From Megamerina dolium (Eukaryota; Arthropoda; Insecta; Diptera; Megamerinidae), in NCBI GenBank assembly GCA_963854835.1, contig OY978529.1:32546055-32610054 (forward strand): a stretch of 64,000 nt of DNA. Reading direction: 5' to 3'. Under the pieces are notes generated by a model, which made no database searches, had not been told where the DNA came from, and saw only the letters and a list, made by a program, of their open reading frames with translations. The position numbers were made by a program, and so were the translations under genes. Shown piece by piece: positions 44,131 through 54,659 of the stretch; within the stretch, counting starts at the first letter, position 1, and the number at the start of each line of letters is the position of its first letter.

Positions 44131-46570
44131 TATGTCATTAATTCATGAAGCCTAAAAATTAAAATAAATGGAAATTTTTATAAATCATTTCAATTTATTT
44201 TTTCAATGTTCAAGTTTTCTTACTTCTGGTAGCAAATAGTAAAATATGGCCAATAACTGTCTAGAATTTATTAATCCCCCTAGGAACCGTCATAAAAGGT
44301 TGAAAAGGCAATATTTTTTAAAACGCGCTAATATGATCTATAACTAAGGGAATATGAATATTTGAACTTTAATTAAGATAACCAGCTGGATAAAATATAT
44401 GACCGATCCCCAATGATATTTTTTTCATCCATTAGAGAAATTGACGTTTATTTTATAAATTTTTGCTATAACCGCTTCCAGGGTGTCTATAGAGGGATAA
44501 AATCTATGACTGACCACACATAATTACTTTACATTTGTTCTGAACATACTTGCTCACTAACTTTGATCCTTACGGAAGCTCTCCTACAAAATATCTTAAA
44601 ATCGACTGAAAATCGACTCCACAATTGCTAAGAAATCGCCCTTAAAACGGTGAAATTAATTGAATCTGCTGCGCAATATTTCTCGCTAATATATTTACCT
44701 TACATGTTTATCCCTTAAGTAAGCTTCGCTACAAAATTGTTGCTTTTATAAAATTTATAAATGCACCAGCCACTAAGTAAAAGCATCAAACTTACGAACT
44801 ATAAATAAAATAATAAAATATATTTAATAAATTTAAAAGTATTTTAATATATTTAATGTAATAAAATAAATTTTATGGTTTAAAGAGCTTCTTCTATTTC
44901 CGATTGTTTTTGCTTATACCACATACAGTTTTTAGAACAAAAGGGATTGTTCAAAAGTCGATTATTTTAATGTACTTGCTATATTTTACCCTTATAGAAT
45001 TTCATCTGAAACCTTTAAAGCCCCATTTAAAATATTATATTTAAATTAAAATCATTTTCCAACACTAACTCATTAATTATTCTAATCTGTTGGATTATAT
45101 TAAATATCAATCAATGTTTTCAGACAAATATTTGGTCATTTATTTGTTTTGTTTTGTACAATGATTTATGATATCGTTTCGCATCATTAGTATATGTATT
45201 ATGTAATGTAAATGATTATAATCTACATACTAATTATGTAGTTGATCCTGAAACATAGGCCACAGCAATCCAAACCAAAAGATCTTATTCTTCTGCACCA
45301 TTAATGTAGTATTATAAATAGGTAATATGTATGTATGTGCAAAACATTGTCATGCTATTATTTATTTACCAAATCAATTGGTTATGTTAATTTAGGCGAA
45401 GCTAATTTGAAACGAACAAAGCAAATAATCATTAAATTGAATTTTAGCGTATTTAATATATTTTATATATCTTGGTATATTCTATACACAAGTATTCTAC
45501 TCTATTTTAATGTGCATTTAAATGTATTAATTGCCACTCATATATTTTTTAAATATGGTAATTTTCTGTACAATCTTATTTCAATCACATAATGCCTACC
45601 TAGTATATCTTTCAATAATACTCGTACTATAATTAAATTTTTTCATCTCTCTTGCTGATTTTTTGATTTTTTCAATTTTTGGGTATTTCCAAGTTTGTTT
45701 ATTTAAATGTTTTTTTTTTTTATTTATTGCATACTTATATTTCTTTTTTATTTGTGTTTTAAATTTAGTCTTTGATTTGATTTTCAAAAATAATTAATGA
45801 AGTAGATTTAGATAATACTTATGAGATTGATACGTTAGAAATCATTAAAGATAACATAACAGTTCAAGTTGTCCATGATCTGAAACACATGTTTCGATAA
45901 GTGAAAGGAAAAATGAAGAAGAAATTCATGTTGTCTTTTATGTTCTCAACTTTATTGCATTAAAAATTTCTCATTGTAATAAATCTAGAAGTTTACATAA
46001 TCATACATGAGTGTGTAAAGCTGGGAATTTTCACAATCAAATCAAACAGGTATTTCTACAATCTTCAAAGAGTAAAAGTTGATTATTTGAATTGTTTAAT
46101 TTTTGGCTTAGTAATAAATTTTAGAAATGCACCGGTTTTTAAGATCTAATTGCTTCTGAGAAGATGATAGCAATACAATAATTCTGTATTGGTAGATTTA
46201 TTGCAAGTGAAAGTTCCTGAAATATTTTATACTAATTTCTATCCCTATATTTATTCAAAATTTAGTTAGAAAAACAATGGAATTATTGTTTTTATATAAT
46301 AAATACTAAATATATAATAAATTCTTGCAGAAATATACCAAGAGCATTATTTTGGTAAATCTTTTCAATCGAATTCACATTCTTTCCGAAATATGGCATT
46401 GTGAAACTACGTTGTTATGTCAAGTTTCAATCACTTGCTTCTGAAGCTTCTGGGGACACGTATATGATCAACAGACAGTCCTCAGCATTTTTACTCCTAA
46501 TCTTCCTCCATTATGGAGACTTTCCTATGAAAATCGCCAAATAACCCCACAGCTGCCTACAAATCGAATA
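44131..46570. other. AT-rich stretch, no supported gene
   Basis: 44250-44740 may be an old dispersed repeat. The 85-codon frame at 45335-45592 shows no family features. Confidence 0.4.
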
Positions 46571-46581
46571 TAGAGCAATGA

Positions 46582-49256
46582 ATAAGAATGGTAAACAATT
46601 TATAAACTTCTGTGAAGATAATGGACTTGTAATTTTAAACGGAATGACGAATAGTGATGAATGTGGAAAATTTACGTATATTAGTGGTGTAGGTCAATCA
46701 GTCATCGACATATGTGCCATATCCCAGGACTTATTAAAATTTGTGCATGATTTGCAGTAGAGTACCAAACGTGGTCAGATCATATGCCGATCGTAGTGAC
46801 AATGAAGCTACCATCGAAAGAAAACGGGTTTAAAAAACCAAATAATCTTTTACCAAAATTAATGTGGGACAATACACAAGTGCACTTGTTTAACAGTAGG
46901 CTTATAAATAATCTACACAAGAAAATGATGGTGAAAAGTAAGCTAGAACTTGAGGATTATGTAGATGTTATTTCGACTTCAGCACTTTGCAAACAAACTA
47001 CAGGGCAGCTATTGAAGAAATCAAAATGGTTCAATTGGAAATGTCAGGTAGCTAGAAAGTCATCCTTTAAGTGGCTGAGAATATACAATAAAACACAAAA
47101 CAATGACGATAAGTTAGAATATATACGGGCTAACACTAAATATAAAGAAGTATGTGAAAGAAGCTCGAAAGAATATTATGAAAACGTGGAGCGAAAAATA
47201 AATGAGGTGAGAGACAGAAAAGATTAGTGCAAGAAATTCGTGGGTATGAAATAATTAAATGTTCGGAAATATCTCCTGGCGAGTTTAGGCAATATTTTAA
47301 AGAGCTTTTGAATCCGGTGCAGAAGGAAACATGCACTACGCAGTTTTATTAATAGAAAATGATACTTTAGATAAACCAGTTACATCGGAGGAAATAGTTC
47401 TAATGTTAAATAAAACAAAAAAAGAAAAAGCGCCAGGTTTGGATAGAGTTCCATATGAATTTTTTAAAAATGCGGATATGGAGTTTCTTGACGAATTAGC
47501 CAGGGCATATACAACACTGTACAATAATGGACAAGTAGATAAATCGTTCGAGACTAGCATTATATTTCCACTTTTTAAAAAAGGTGACAGTGGCATAGCA
47601 TCAAATTATAGGGGCATATCGTTCATGAACTGCATAGCTAAGATTATGATGGGTATTTTAAATGAGAGACTGACAAATTGGGCAGACAGCAATAACATTA
47701 TAACCGAATATCAGGCGGGTTTTAGGAAAAAACACTCTACGATTGACAATATATATAACCTTACATCAATCGTTCACTTAAAAATTAATGAAAAGAAGAA
47801 AGTGTATGCTTTTTTTGTAGATTTTAGGGCAGCGTTTGATAAGGTTCCAAGACAGTTACTGATTTACAAATTACATACTCTAGGCGTTTCAACAAAAATG
47901 GTAAACTTTATAGAACAAATATATTTGAACACGAATTCGGTTATATGGACGGGGGACGCTATATCAGACAAATTTAATATTTCGTCGGGTGTAAAACAAG
48001 GTTGCTTAATGTCTCCATTACTGTTTTCACTATATTTAAATGACTTGCATGACAGTCTAGAGGAAGGGATATACATAGACGACTTAAATATACGACTACT
48101 ATTATACGCAGACGACATAGTAATACTATCAGATGACATTGCCAAACTACAAACCATGATAAATGATCTGGAAAAATATTGCGATACTTGGAATATGGAA
48201 GTAAACCTGACAAAATCCGCTATTATGGTGTTTAGGAAAGGAGGCAGGTTATCAGAAAAATATAAATGGACTTTTAGGGGAGATAATGTAGAAATAAGAT
48301 CTGAGTACAATTATTTGGGAGTAATATTGACACCGCAGCTAAGTTTCAAAATGCATGTAGAGAATAGAAGTAGTTTAGCAAAGAATAGTATAAACGCGAA
48401 CTGGCGAGCATTTTTAACAAACAACCAGATAAAAATGTCTGCAAAGTGGAAATTGTTTTTGGCTGTAGTGAGAGCAGTGCAAAGCTATGCAGCGCAGGTT
48501 TGGGGTTTTGCAATGTTCGACGAAGTAGACAAAATACAAATGTATTTTCTAAAGAGAATATTGCGTCTTCCTGACAATACGCCATCTTATTGCCTTCTTT
48601 TAGAAACAAATATACCAAACAGCCATCTATATACTCTCGAACTGCACTTAGAATACATTTATAAAACATTATTCGAATACAAAGATGACAGACTACCACA
48701 TATACTAACTAAAAGGGTATTAACAAAACAAATATTTTGGGCGAAGGCAATACAGGGTCTAGGAGAGATTTTTAATATTAATTGGGAACGGGCAACAGAA
48801 AATAATGTAATATGGAAAGAAAATGTAAGGTTGCTACTAGAAAACTTTAACACTAAAAATAAAGAGAAAATGTTGGAAAGAACATTTAACAGTTCTCGTT
48901 TGTATAAAGATCTGGATCACTGTGTTAGTAAAGGTTATTTAAATAATAATATGGACGCATACAAAATAATGTGTATTTTTAAAGCCAGATGCGATTTAAT
49001 TTACCTTGGCGGACATAGGAATCTCTGCTGCACTCTTTGTAATTTGAACGAAATGGAGAATATTACACACTTTTTGGGAAAATGTCCAATACTCAAACGA
49101 ATTAGATATAGATATTTTGGAAATTATAGTTTAGATTTAACGGGAATAATTGACGTATTAAATGGGACAAAAGAAGGTGGTTGGGAAGGTTTAGTTAAAT
49201 TTATCATTGGTGCTTTGACGTATAGAAAATTAATATTGAATGAGTATGTGTTATAG
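46582..49256 (+). pseudogene. LINE endonuclease (C-terminal part)-reverse transcriptase ORF, three frameshifts
   Basis: The endonuclease end is read in one frame to about 46758, then a frameshift gives TWSDHMPIVV with the catalytic SDH (near 46770-46800). The linker runs to about 47222, a second shift opens a 40-codon segment (EIRGYEIIKCSEISPGEF), and a third near 47340 leads into a long uninterrupted 637-codon segment. That segment holds the reverse transcriptase: EKAPGLDRVPYEF (near 47427-47463), NYRGISFMN (near 47606), AGFRKKHSTIDN (near 47716), FFVDFRAAFDKVP (47812-47850), VKQGCLMSPLLF and YADDI (48105-48119). It ends with a CxxC...H...C zinc knuckle (CCTLC...HFLGKC, near 49030-49085). 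No RNase H was seen. The clade is uncertain; the single knuckle and tail differ from the RTE-type elements in this window. Confidence 0.85.
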
Positions 49257-49461
49257 TGTATGTGTTAATATATTAAATATTGATAAATAAGATTAATTGG
49301 AATGTAGTATTTTATGTTATGTAATATTAGGTTTATCTCCGACAGATGACTCTATAGTCATTGTCGTATGTTCTTTAATTGTTTATTTTGTATTAGCTGT
49401 TGATTTATAATTTGTAAGAATATTTTTTAAATAAAGAACTTTATCTATCTATTTATCTATC
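46582..49461 (+). mobile_element. 5'-truncated LINE insertion with 11-bp target duplication and (TATC)n tail
   Basis: tagagcaatga occurs at 46571-46581 and again at 49462-49472, directly bracketing the element. The 3' end has an AATAAA at 49430-49435 followed by a (TATC/TATT)n tail (49442-49461) that abuts the duplication. The 5' end starts inside the endonuclease domain, the classic result of incomplete reverse transcription. The 3' untranslated region is about 200 bp. Confidence 0.87.
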
Positions 49462-49472
49462 TAGAGCAATGA

Positions 49473-51380
49473 TCAATGTATGAAAGGAAAGTGTTTCGAA
49501 TCCGCGCCTTTAAGTATATAAATGACCGATGAGATATTCCTCAACATTGGTGTTCTGTATTTTCCTCCGTTAGGGAGGCACCCTTACGAACATGCACTCG
49601 ACAAATGGCCGTAAATGTATGACCGACTCTAATTAATTTTTCCTTCCCGATATTTCTCCAAACATATTTATCCCCTATCTCTACCCATCTCTACCCATTG
49701 AATTTTACCTTATCCACTTTTTGATACAATTTCTTGATAAATTTATAAAAATCTATATACTCTCAAATTCTTTGCTTACTCTATCTAACATATTTATATG
49801 AGATAGATTGAGGTAGATTTATGAGCTTGCTTTTGATAACTTTGATAATTTATTATTGTAATTCAATATTTTTGGTATGACCAGCCAATTTTGGCGCTAA
49901 TAAAATTATTTTATAATTTTTTATGTTCTTAAGAATATCTCCAGTACTACTTAGGAACTTAATCTTCTTGCTATGAAATGTTTATATGTGTATTTAAGTA
50001 TTTTTTGTGTATATTGTATATATACTATGATACTAATAAATTTCGTTTTATATTTTTGGATTCTATGTCTATCCAAGTATACGTATGTACATATATTCAC
50101 TCTAAGTACTAGTAGTATTTGTAGAGTATTATGTATATACAATATCAGTTGTTACTTTCTAATTTATAAATTTTTGAATTATTTTTTTATCACAAATATA
50201 ATAATTTATTATTTTTATTATTTATTATTATTATAAAAATGATTTTTATTATTTTAATCAATGAATATTCTTGCTTTAGCTAAAACATGTAATTTATTGA
50301 AGAAATCATAAGATCACCATATAAATATGTACCAACACAATAACCAGTCTTGTATGTAATTGATCTAGTACAAGATTTGTTACAATTAACTAATGCCTAA
50401 TGCTAATGCAGAATTTATTGTTCAAGGTTGTTGAGTTTGTTTTTACTTTTTTTTTTTAAATTTTTTTATGCATGTGCGACACTGTTTGAAATACATTTTA
50501 TGGACAATACATCCGTATTAGTATGATTAAGAGTATAATTTTCCATATACATATTGTATATAACTCATTTTACGGATATACGAGTTCATGAGGGATTTAT
50601 CTGATTGTATTGTACCTTATATGAGAGCGTTAATGTGTATGTGCATGTGTTTGCATATTTTTTAACTTGTTTTTTTAATGAGAATAATTAATTTAATTAT
50701 TGCTGCTGAACCACATATGTTTGTACCTTGAGAGATAATTTCTTTTATGATCAGCAAATCATTTGTTAGTTATTGGTGAAGTGAAGTGTGCATTTATTGC
50801 TATTTATTTGTTTATTATTTTTAAAAAGGCACACACACACACACGTATTTAATATTAATGTATTTCTGAATGTAATTAAGCAGGTCAATTGCACTTACTT
50901 ACCTTATATATACATATGTATGTATATTTAAATAAAATACATATAATTAAAAAATTCTTTACATTCATGCGTAAACTTTGAAAAGCTTTTATTATTTTAA
51001 AATTTTTCTTGCGAAAATTTGGTAATATTTTATTGTTACACACAGCTTTTTAATTTTTTGCTAAAACCCTAGCAACACGGATGACAGCTTACTAAGGTTG
51101 CAACCATCTTTTACGGCTAATCGGTTCTCAGTGAATTTGACAGAATCAGCTGTGTATGTGACGTCACACTGGTCCAATGGTTGCTTTATTCATTCATTAT
51201 TCCGCATTGTTTACAGTTTTCTTTTCAATTTTTTCGCTATTTTGTCATTTCTCTCGCAACTGGACACAAATCCTCTCAATTCTAATTTTATAAATTTTGC
51301 AATTTACAATATTTTGTCATTTGCTGTCGTTGGGTCCGGTCCGAAATGCATTTGCATTTGTTTTTATTTCCCATGTCATT
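49473..51380. other. No supported gene; promoter-like motifs near 51.16 kb
   Basis: tcctccgttagggaggcacc at 49563-49582 mirrors tcctccattatggagacttt at 46505-46524 on the other side of the LINE, so the LINE sits inside an older repeat. (CA)n lies at 50830-50844. A palindromic cAMP-response-type TGACGTCA is at 51159-51166 with CCAAT at 51174-51178. A 107-codon frame (51098-51421) covers this area but resembles nothing known to me. Confidence 0.4.
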
Positions 51381-51384
51381 CCGA

Positions 51385-52160
51385 TCCAGTATGTTTCTTA
51401 AGTTTTCTCACTTCAAACTAGTAAATCATTACCTTACGACATGATTTCTTCGGTTATTAACGATCAAAATCGTTTTCTTTATTATTATAATTATTATGAT
51501 TGACTCCTATGGAGTTTATGAAATTATTTATTTGAGATTTCAGTTAATTTATCTTTTTTTTTTAATATTTTCTATAATTTTCTTAAGTCTCCACTTGTAC
51601 TTCTAGTACCTTTTTCTGATTATGCTATAATCGAGTTTGTTTCTTAAGTCTTTAAAATAGAAAATGATTTCTTCGGATCCTTTGTAATTAAAACTATTAT
51701 GATTAACTCCTACTCAGTTAGGAAAGAAGTAAATTAATTATTTAAAAGAATAATTTTTATTATCTTGACATAATTTGCCACATAAAATACTTCAATAGAC
51801 ATTCCTAAGTTTGTTTCCTAAGTCATTATCGTCGTATATTCGTCGTTTAATCGTCGTTTTCAATTCGTTAATAATATCAATTCAACGAGTTTGTTTCTTA
51901 AGTCGTTAGGAATAGAATTTCCTCGTTCGTTTGAACAAAGTGACATATAGAACATTTGAAATAAGCTATTTTCAATTTCAGACGATTTATTTTTATATTA
52001 AATATTTTCTTTGTAATCGTTTCATTTTTGTAAATATTTGTAGATAAATAATACCTACCGAACTACATTTACAAAACCAACGAGTACTTTAGTTGGAACA
52101 ATTTTGTTTCCTATGTCATTATCAATCACATTCGTTTCTTCGGCCATTCAATGGCATTCG
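51385..52160. repeat. Degenerate array with recurring 'gtttgtttcttaagtc' blocks
   Basis: gtttcttaagt-type blocks occur at 51393, 51578, 51641, 51811 (gtttcctaagtc), 51892 and 52108 (gtttcctatgtc). atttcttcgg-type blocks occur at 51442, 51668 and 52134. An 'attatgatt(g/a)actcctat/c' block occurs at about 51496 and 51707. The three strongest anchors (about 51391, 51639, 51890) are about 250 bp apart, suggesting an old tandem unit. Confidence 0.4.
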
Positions 52161-53120
52161 TTAGAAAAGTCAAATGAATAATTTACACAATTCATGTATA
52201 TTTTTTTAATATTTTCAATATTATATTTGTTTTTTTGATTTGTTTATACATCATTCTTAACATTTATTTACAAATTACATACAAAATACATATACATATA
52301 AAATTAATTTATACATACAATATGTAGAGAAAATAATAACGATAATTTCCATGCTTATATTCATTCTTGTTACAACACAACACAGTACGTTCATCAAGAG
52401 AATTGCTAGAGAATTGCACAAATTGAAAGGAAGTGAAATGAGCAAAAAATTAATTCTCACCAATGGTGGGGTGAGTCCATTTTGTTCGCCCCTCCATATG
52501 AACTTGACCAACAGATAATTAGAATATCACAATTTGTTGGCAATATCCATTGATGTTTGCAAATATTAATTATGAATATTAATTTTTCTTTCATGTATTC
52601 TTCTTCTTTCTTTGTTTACAATTTTTTCTTCTTATTTGAAATTTAGTCATTAAGTATTTCTTTCTTTTTTTCATTTCATACCATTCTAACTGGTTGGTGT
52701 TTACTGAAAACAACGTGACAAGCTAATAATAATATTTGTAATAACAAAAGTATTACAAAATATTCAGCTGTATAAGTACGTTGACCTAAACGCCAATTAT
52801 GTTGAGAAAGAGAGAGAAAATAATTTAAAAAAGAAAATGAAAATTTTTGTTTTTCCTTAGAAACTAATTGGCAAAGTTTTCAAGTTTAGAAATGAAAAAG
52901 AAAAAAACAAATTGGTGCTCCTTCCCTTGCTCCTTTTGGTGCTGAGTGGGCATCGTATGTATAGGTCGGCAGGTAGTTTTAGTTTTAGTCAAGTATGTTT
53001 GTATATATGTATGTATGTGTGCGTGTGTGTTTGTGGGAGAGTGTTCTTAACAAAGTCGGTATCATCATCATCATCATCATTTCATTCCCAGTGCTGCTAA
53101 GGCTTGTGGCAAAAGCATTC
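52161..53120. other. No supported gene; microsatellite near 53.07 kb
   Basis: Downstream flank of the cuticular gene. A tatgtatgtatgtgtgcgtg tract (53007-53026) and (ATC)n at 53061-53080. Other open frames look like chance. Confidence 0.45.
53061..53080. repeat. (ATC)n microsatellite
   Basis: About seven ATC units downstream of the cuticular gene. Confidence 0.85.
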
Positions 53121-53144
53121 CATTATTGAACGAAATGGAATGCT

Positions 53145-53150
53145 TTTATT
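53145..53150 (-). terminator. Candidate polyadenylation signal of the cuticular protein gene
   Basis: AATAAA on the minus strand (ttttattag on plus), about 115 bp beyond the stop codon. A second AATAAA overlaps the stop codon itself (53263-53268) but would leave almost no untranslated tail. Confidence 0.5.
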
Positions 53151-53264
53151 AGAGAAGAAAATAATTATAACTAAATTTGTTGTTGTTATTATTATTGTTG
53201 CTGTTGGTGTCATTGCTACTACTTATTGCGACTGCAATCGAGATGGATACCTTCGTTTTCGCGT

Positions 53265-54659
53265 TTATTTCTTCTTGTGTTGGTAACCATGTCCATGTCC
53301 TTCTGAGATGATGGTAGCGCCATGACCGCTGGATGAGAAACCCTGACCATGACCACTGCCTGAGGAGATGAGATGTCCTCCGCCACTGCCGCTTGAGGAG
53401 AATCCATGACCACCACCGTAGCTACCACCTGAGGAGATGATGTGTCCACCACCACCACCACCGCTTGAGGAGAAACCATGACCGCTGCCGCCGTACGCGA
53501 CACCACCAACAATACCGCCTCCAATACCTCCACCACCAATCAGACCGCCTCCGCCGCTGTGTCCAGACACGCTGTGTGAGTGTCCGGTGACAATTGGCAC
53601 TTGGTATGGAACGGCAACTGGTTTCTCAGCGACCACTGGAACATGGCTGCTGACATGCACTGGATATGGACGATCGATTGGTACCTTAACATGGACGGGC
53701 ACTGGTCGGTCAACGGTGTATGGTACATGTTTGACCACTTCGTAGGGTTGTGGCACTTCGACGGGCACCTTAACGGGGTAGGGACGATCAACACGCACTG
53801 GATATGGTTTGTCGACGCGAACAGGCACCTCTACCTTAACCTTGCGCTCAACAACAACGGGGTATGGCTTCTCAACTGGAACTGGGTATGGTCTGGGTAC
53901 TTCGACTGGTACTGGACGATCGACTGGTACATGAACGGGCACTTTCACATGCTTGATCACATCGTAGGGTTGTGGCACTGGAACGGGCACTTTCACTGGT
54001 ACTTGAACATGCTTGATGACCTCATAGGGTTGTGGTACGGGCACCTTAACTGGAACTTGTACATGCTTCACGACTTCATAGGGTTGTGGCACTGGTACTT
54101 TCACTGGGTATGGTCTATCAACATGAACTGGTACTTTAACTTCGACGCGCTTCTCAACAGTGTAGGGTTGTGGTACATGAACTGGTACTTTGACGACTTC
54201 TTGATAATGTACGGGCACCTTGCGGATGACATCGTAGGGTTGTGGTACTGGTACCTTAACCTCGACGGGGACATGACGTACATGCTCCACTGGGTATGGT
54301 CGATCAACATGTACGGGCACTGGTACACCCTTGGTGATGTGAATGGTCTTGTGTACATCAGCAGATTTGCTAATCAGGAAAGGTTGACCATGTCCATGAG
54401 CTGTTGCTACACCGACACCAGAGTGACCGTAGCCAGAGATACCGGAATGACCACCAACTGAACCATGTCCAATATAACCAACATCAAGACCAGAGTGTCC
54501 ATAGCCGTAGCCCAAATCGAGAAGACCACGTTTGTCGAGTTTCTTTTCGAGTGGCACTTTAACGGATGCATCAGCAGAAGCATCCGAGGCGGCTACGGCT
54601 TTTTGTTCCGTTGCCTCACCGGCATAAGCGGTTGCCACAAGTAATGCGGCTAAACAGAT
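53265..54659 (-). CDS. Secreted Pro/Val/Tyr-rich cuticular-type structural protein, main coding exon
   Basis: This exon begins right after a TTCATTGTAG acceptor (AG at 54661-54660) and ends at TAA (53267-53265). Joined to the four-codon upstream exon it gives 468 residues. The N-terminus MKVFICLAALLVATAYA is a clear signal peptide. A short acidic/Ala segment leads to a dibasic site (EKKLDKR, ~45-51), then GLLDLGYGYGHSG and a Gly/His-rich stretch. The centre (~100-350) is a run of short repeats built on KVPVPQPYEVVKHVQV and VPVHVDRPYPV, rich in Pro-Val and Pro-Tyr pairs. The C-terminus is Gly/Ser/His-rich (GGGHLISSG-type repeats), ending HKKK. No chitin-binding Rebers-Riddiford consensus is visible, so it belongs with low-complexity cuticular proteins (CPLCP-like/Vajk-like); exact orthology cannot be judged here. 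It probably acts in the extracellular cuticle matrix. No stop interrupts the repeats. Confidence 0.88.
   Translation of the reverse strand: MCLAALLVATAYAGEATEQKAVAASDASADASVKVPLEKKLDKRGLLDLGYGYGHSGLDVGYIGHGSVGGHSGISGYGHSGVGVATAHGHGQPFLISKSADVHKTIHITKGVPVPVHVDRPYPVEHVRHVPVEVKVPVPQPYDVIRKVPVHYQEVVKVPVHVPQPYTVEKRVEVKVPVHVDRPYPVKVPVPQPYEVVKHVQVPVKVPVPQPYEVIKHVQVPVKVPVPVPQPYDVIKHVKVPVHVPVDRPVPVEVPRPYPVPVEKPYPVVVERKVKVEVPVRVDKPYPVRVDRPYPVKVPVEVPQPYEVVKHVPYTVDRPVPVHVKVPIDRPYPVHVSSHVPVVAEKPVAVPYQVPIVTGHSHSVSGHSGGGGLIGGGGIGGGIVGGVAYGGSGHGFSSSGGGGGGHIISSGGSYGGGHGFSSSGSGGGHLISSGSGHGQGFSSSGHGATIISEGHGHGYQHKKK

Noticed and set aside
45335..45592. 85-codon hydrophobic frame
   Set aside because: Phe/Ile/Tyr-rich translation expected from AT-rich DNA; no start or family evidence.
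53219..53539. 106-codon minus-strand frame overlapping the cuticular stop
   Set aside because: Alternative frame of the Gly/Ser-rich end of the cuticular protein; no start context or signal peptide.
53580..54461. 293-codon plus-strand open frame
   Set aside because: It is the exact antisense of the Pro/Val/Tyr repeat exon; the Trp/Asn/His-rich composition is a by-product of the sense repeats.
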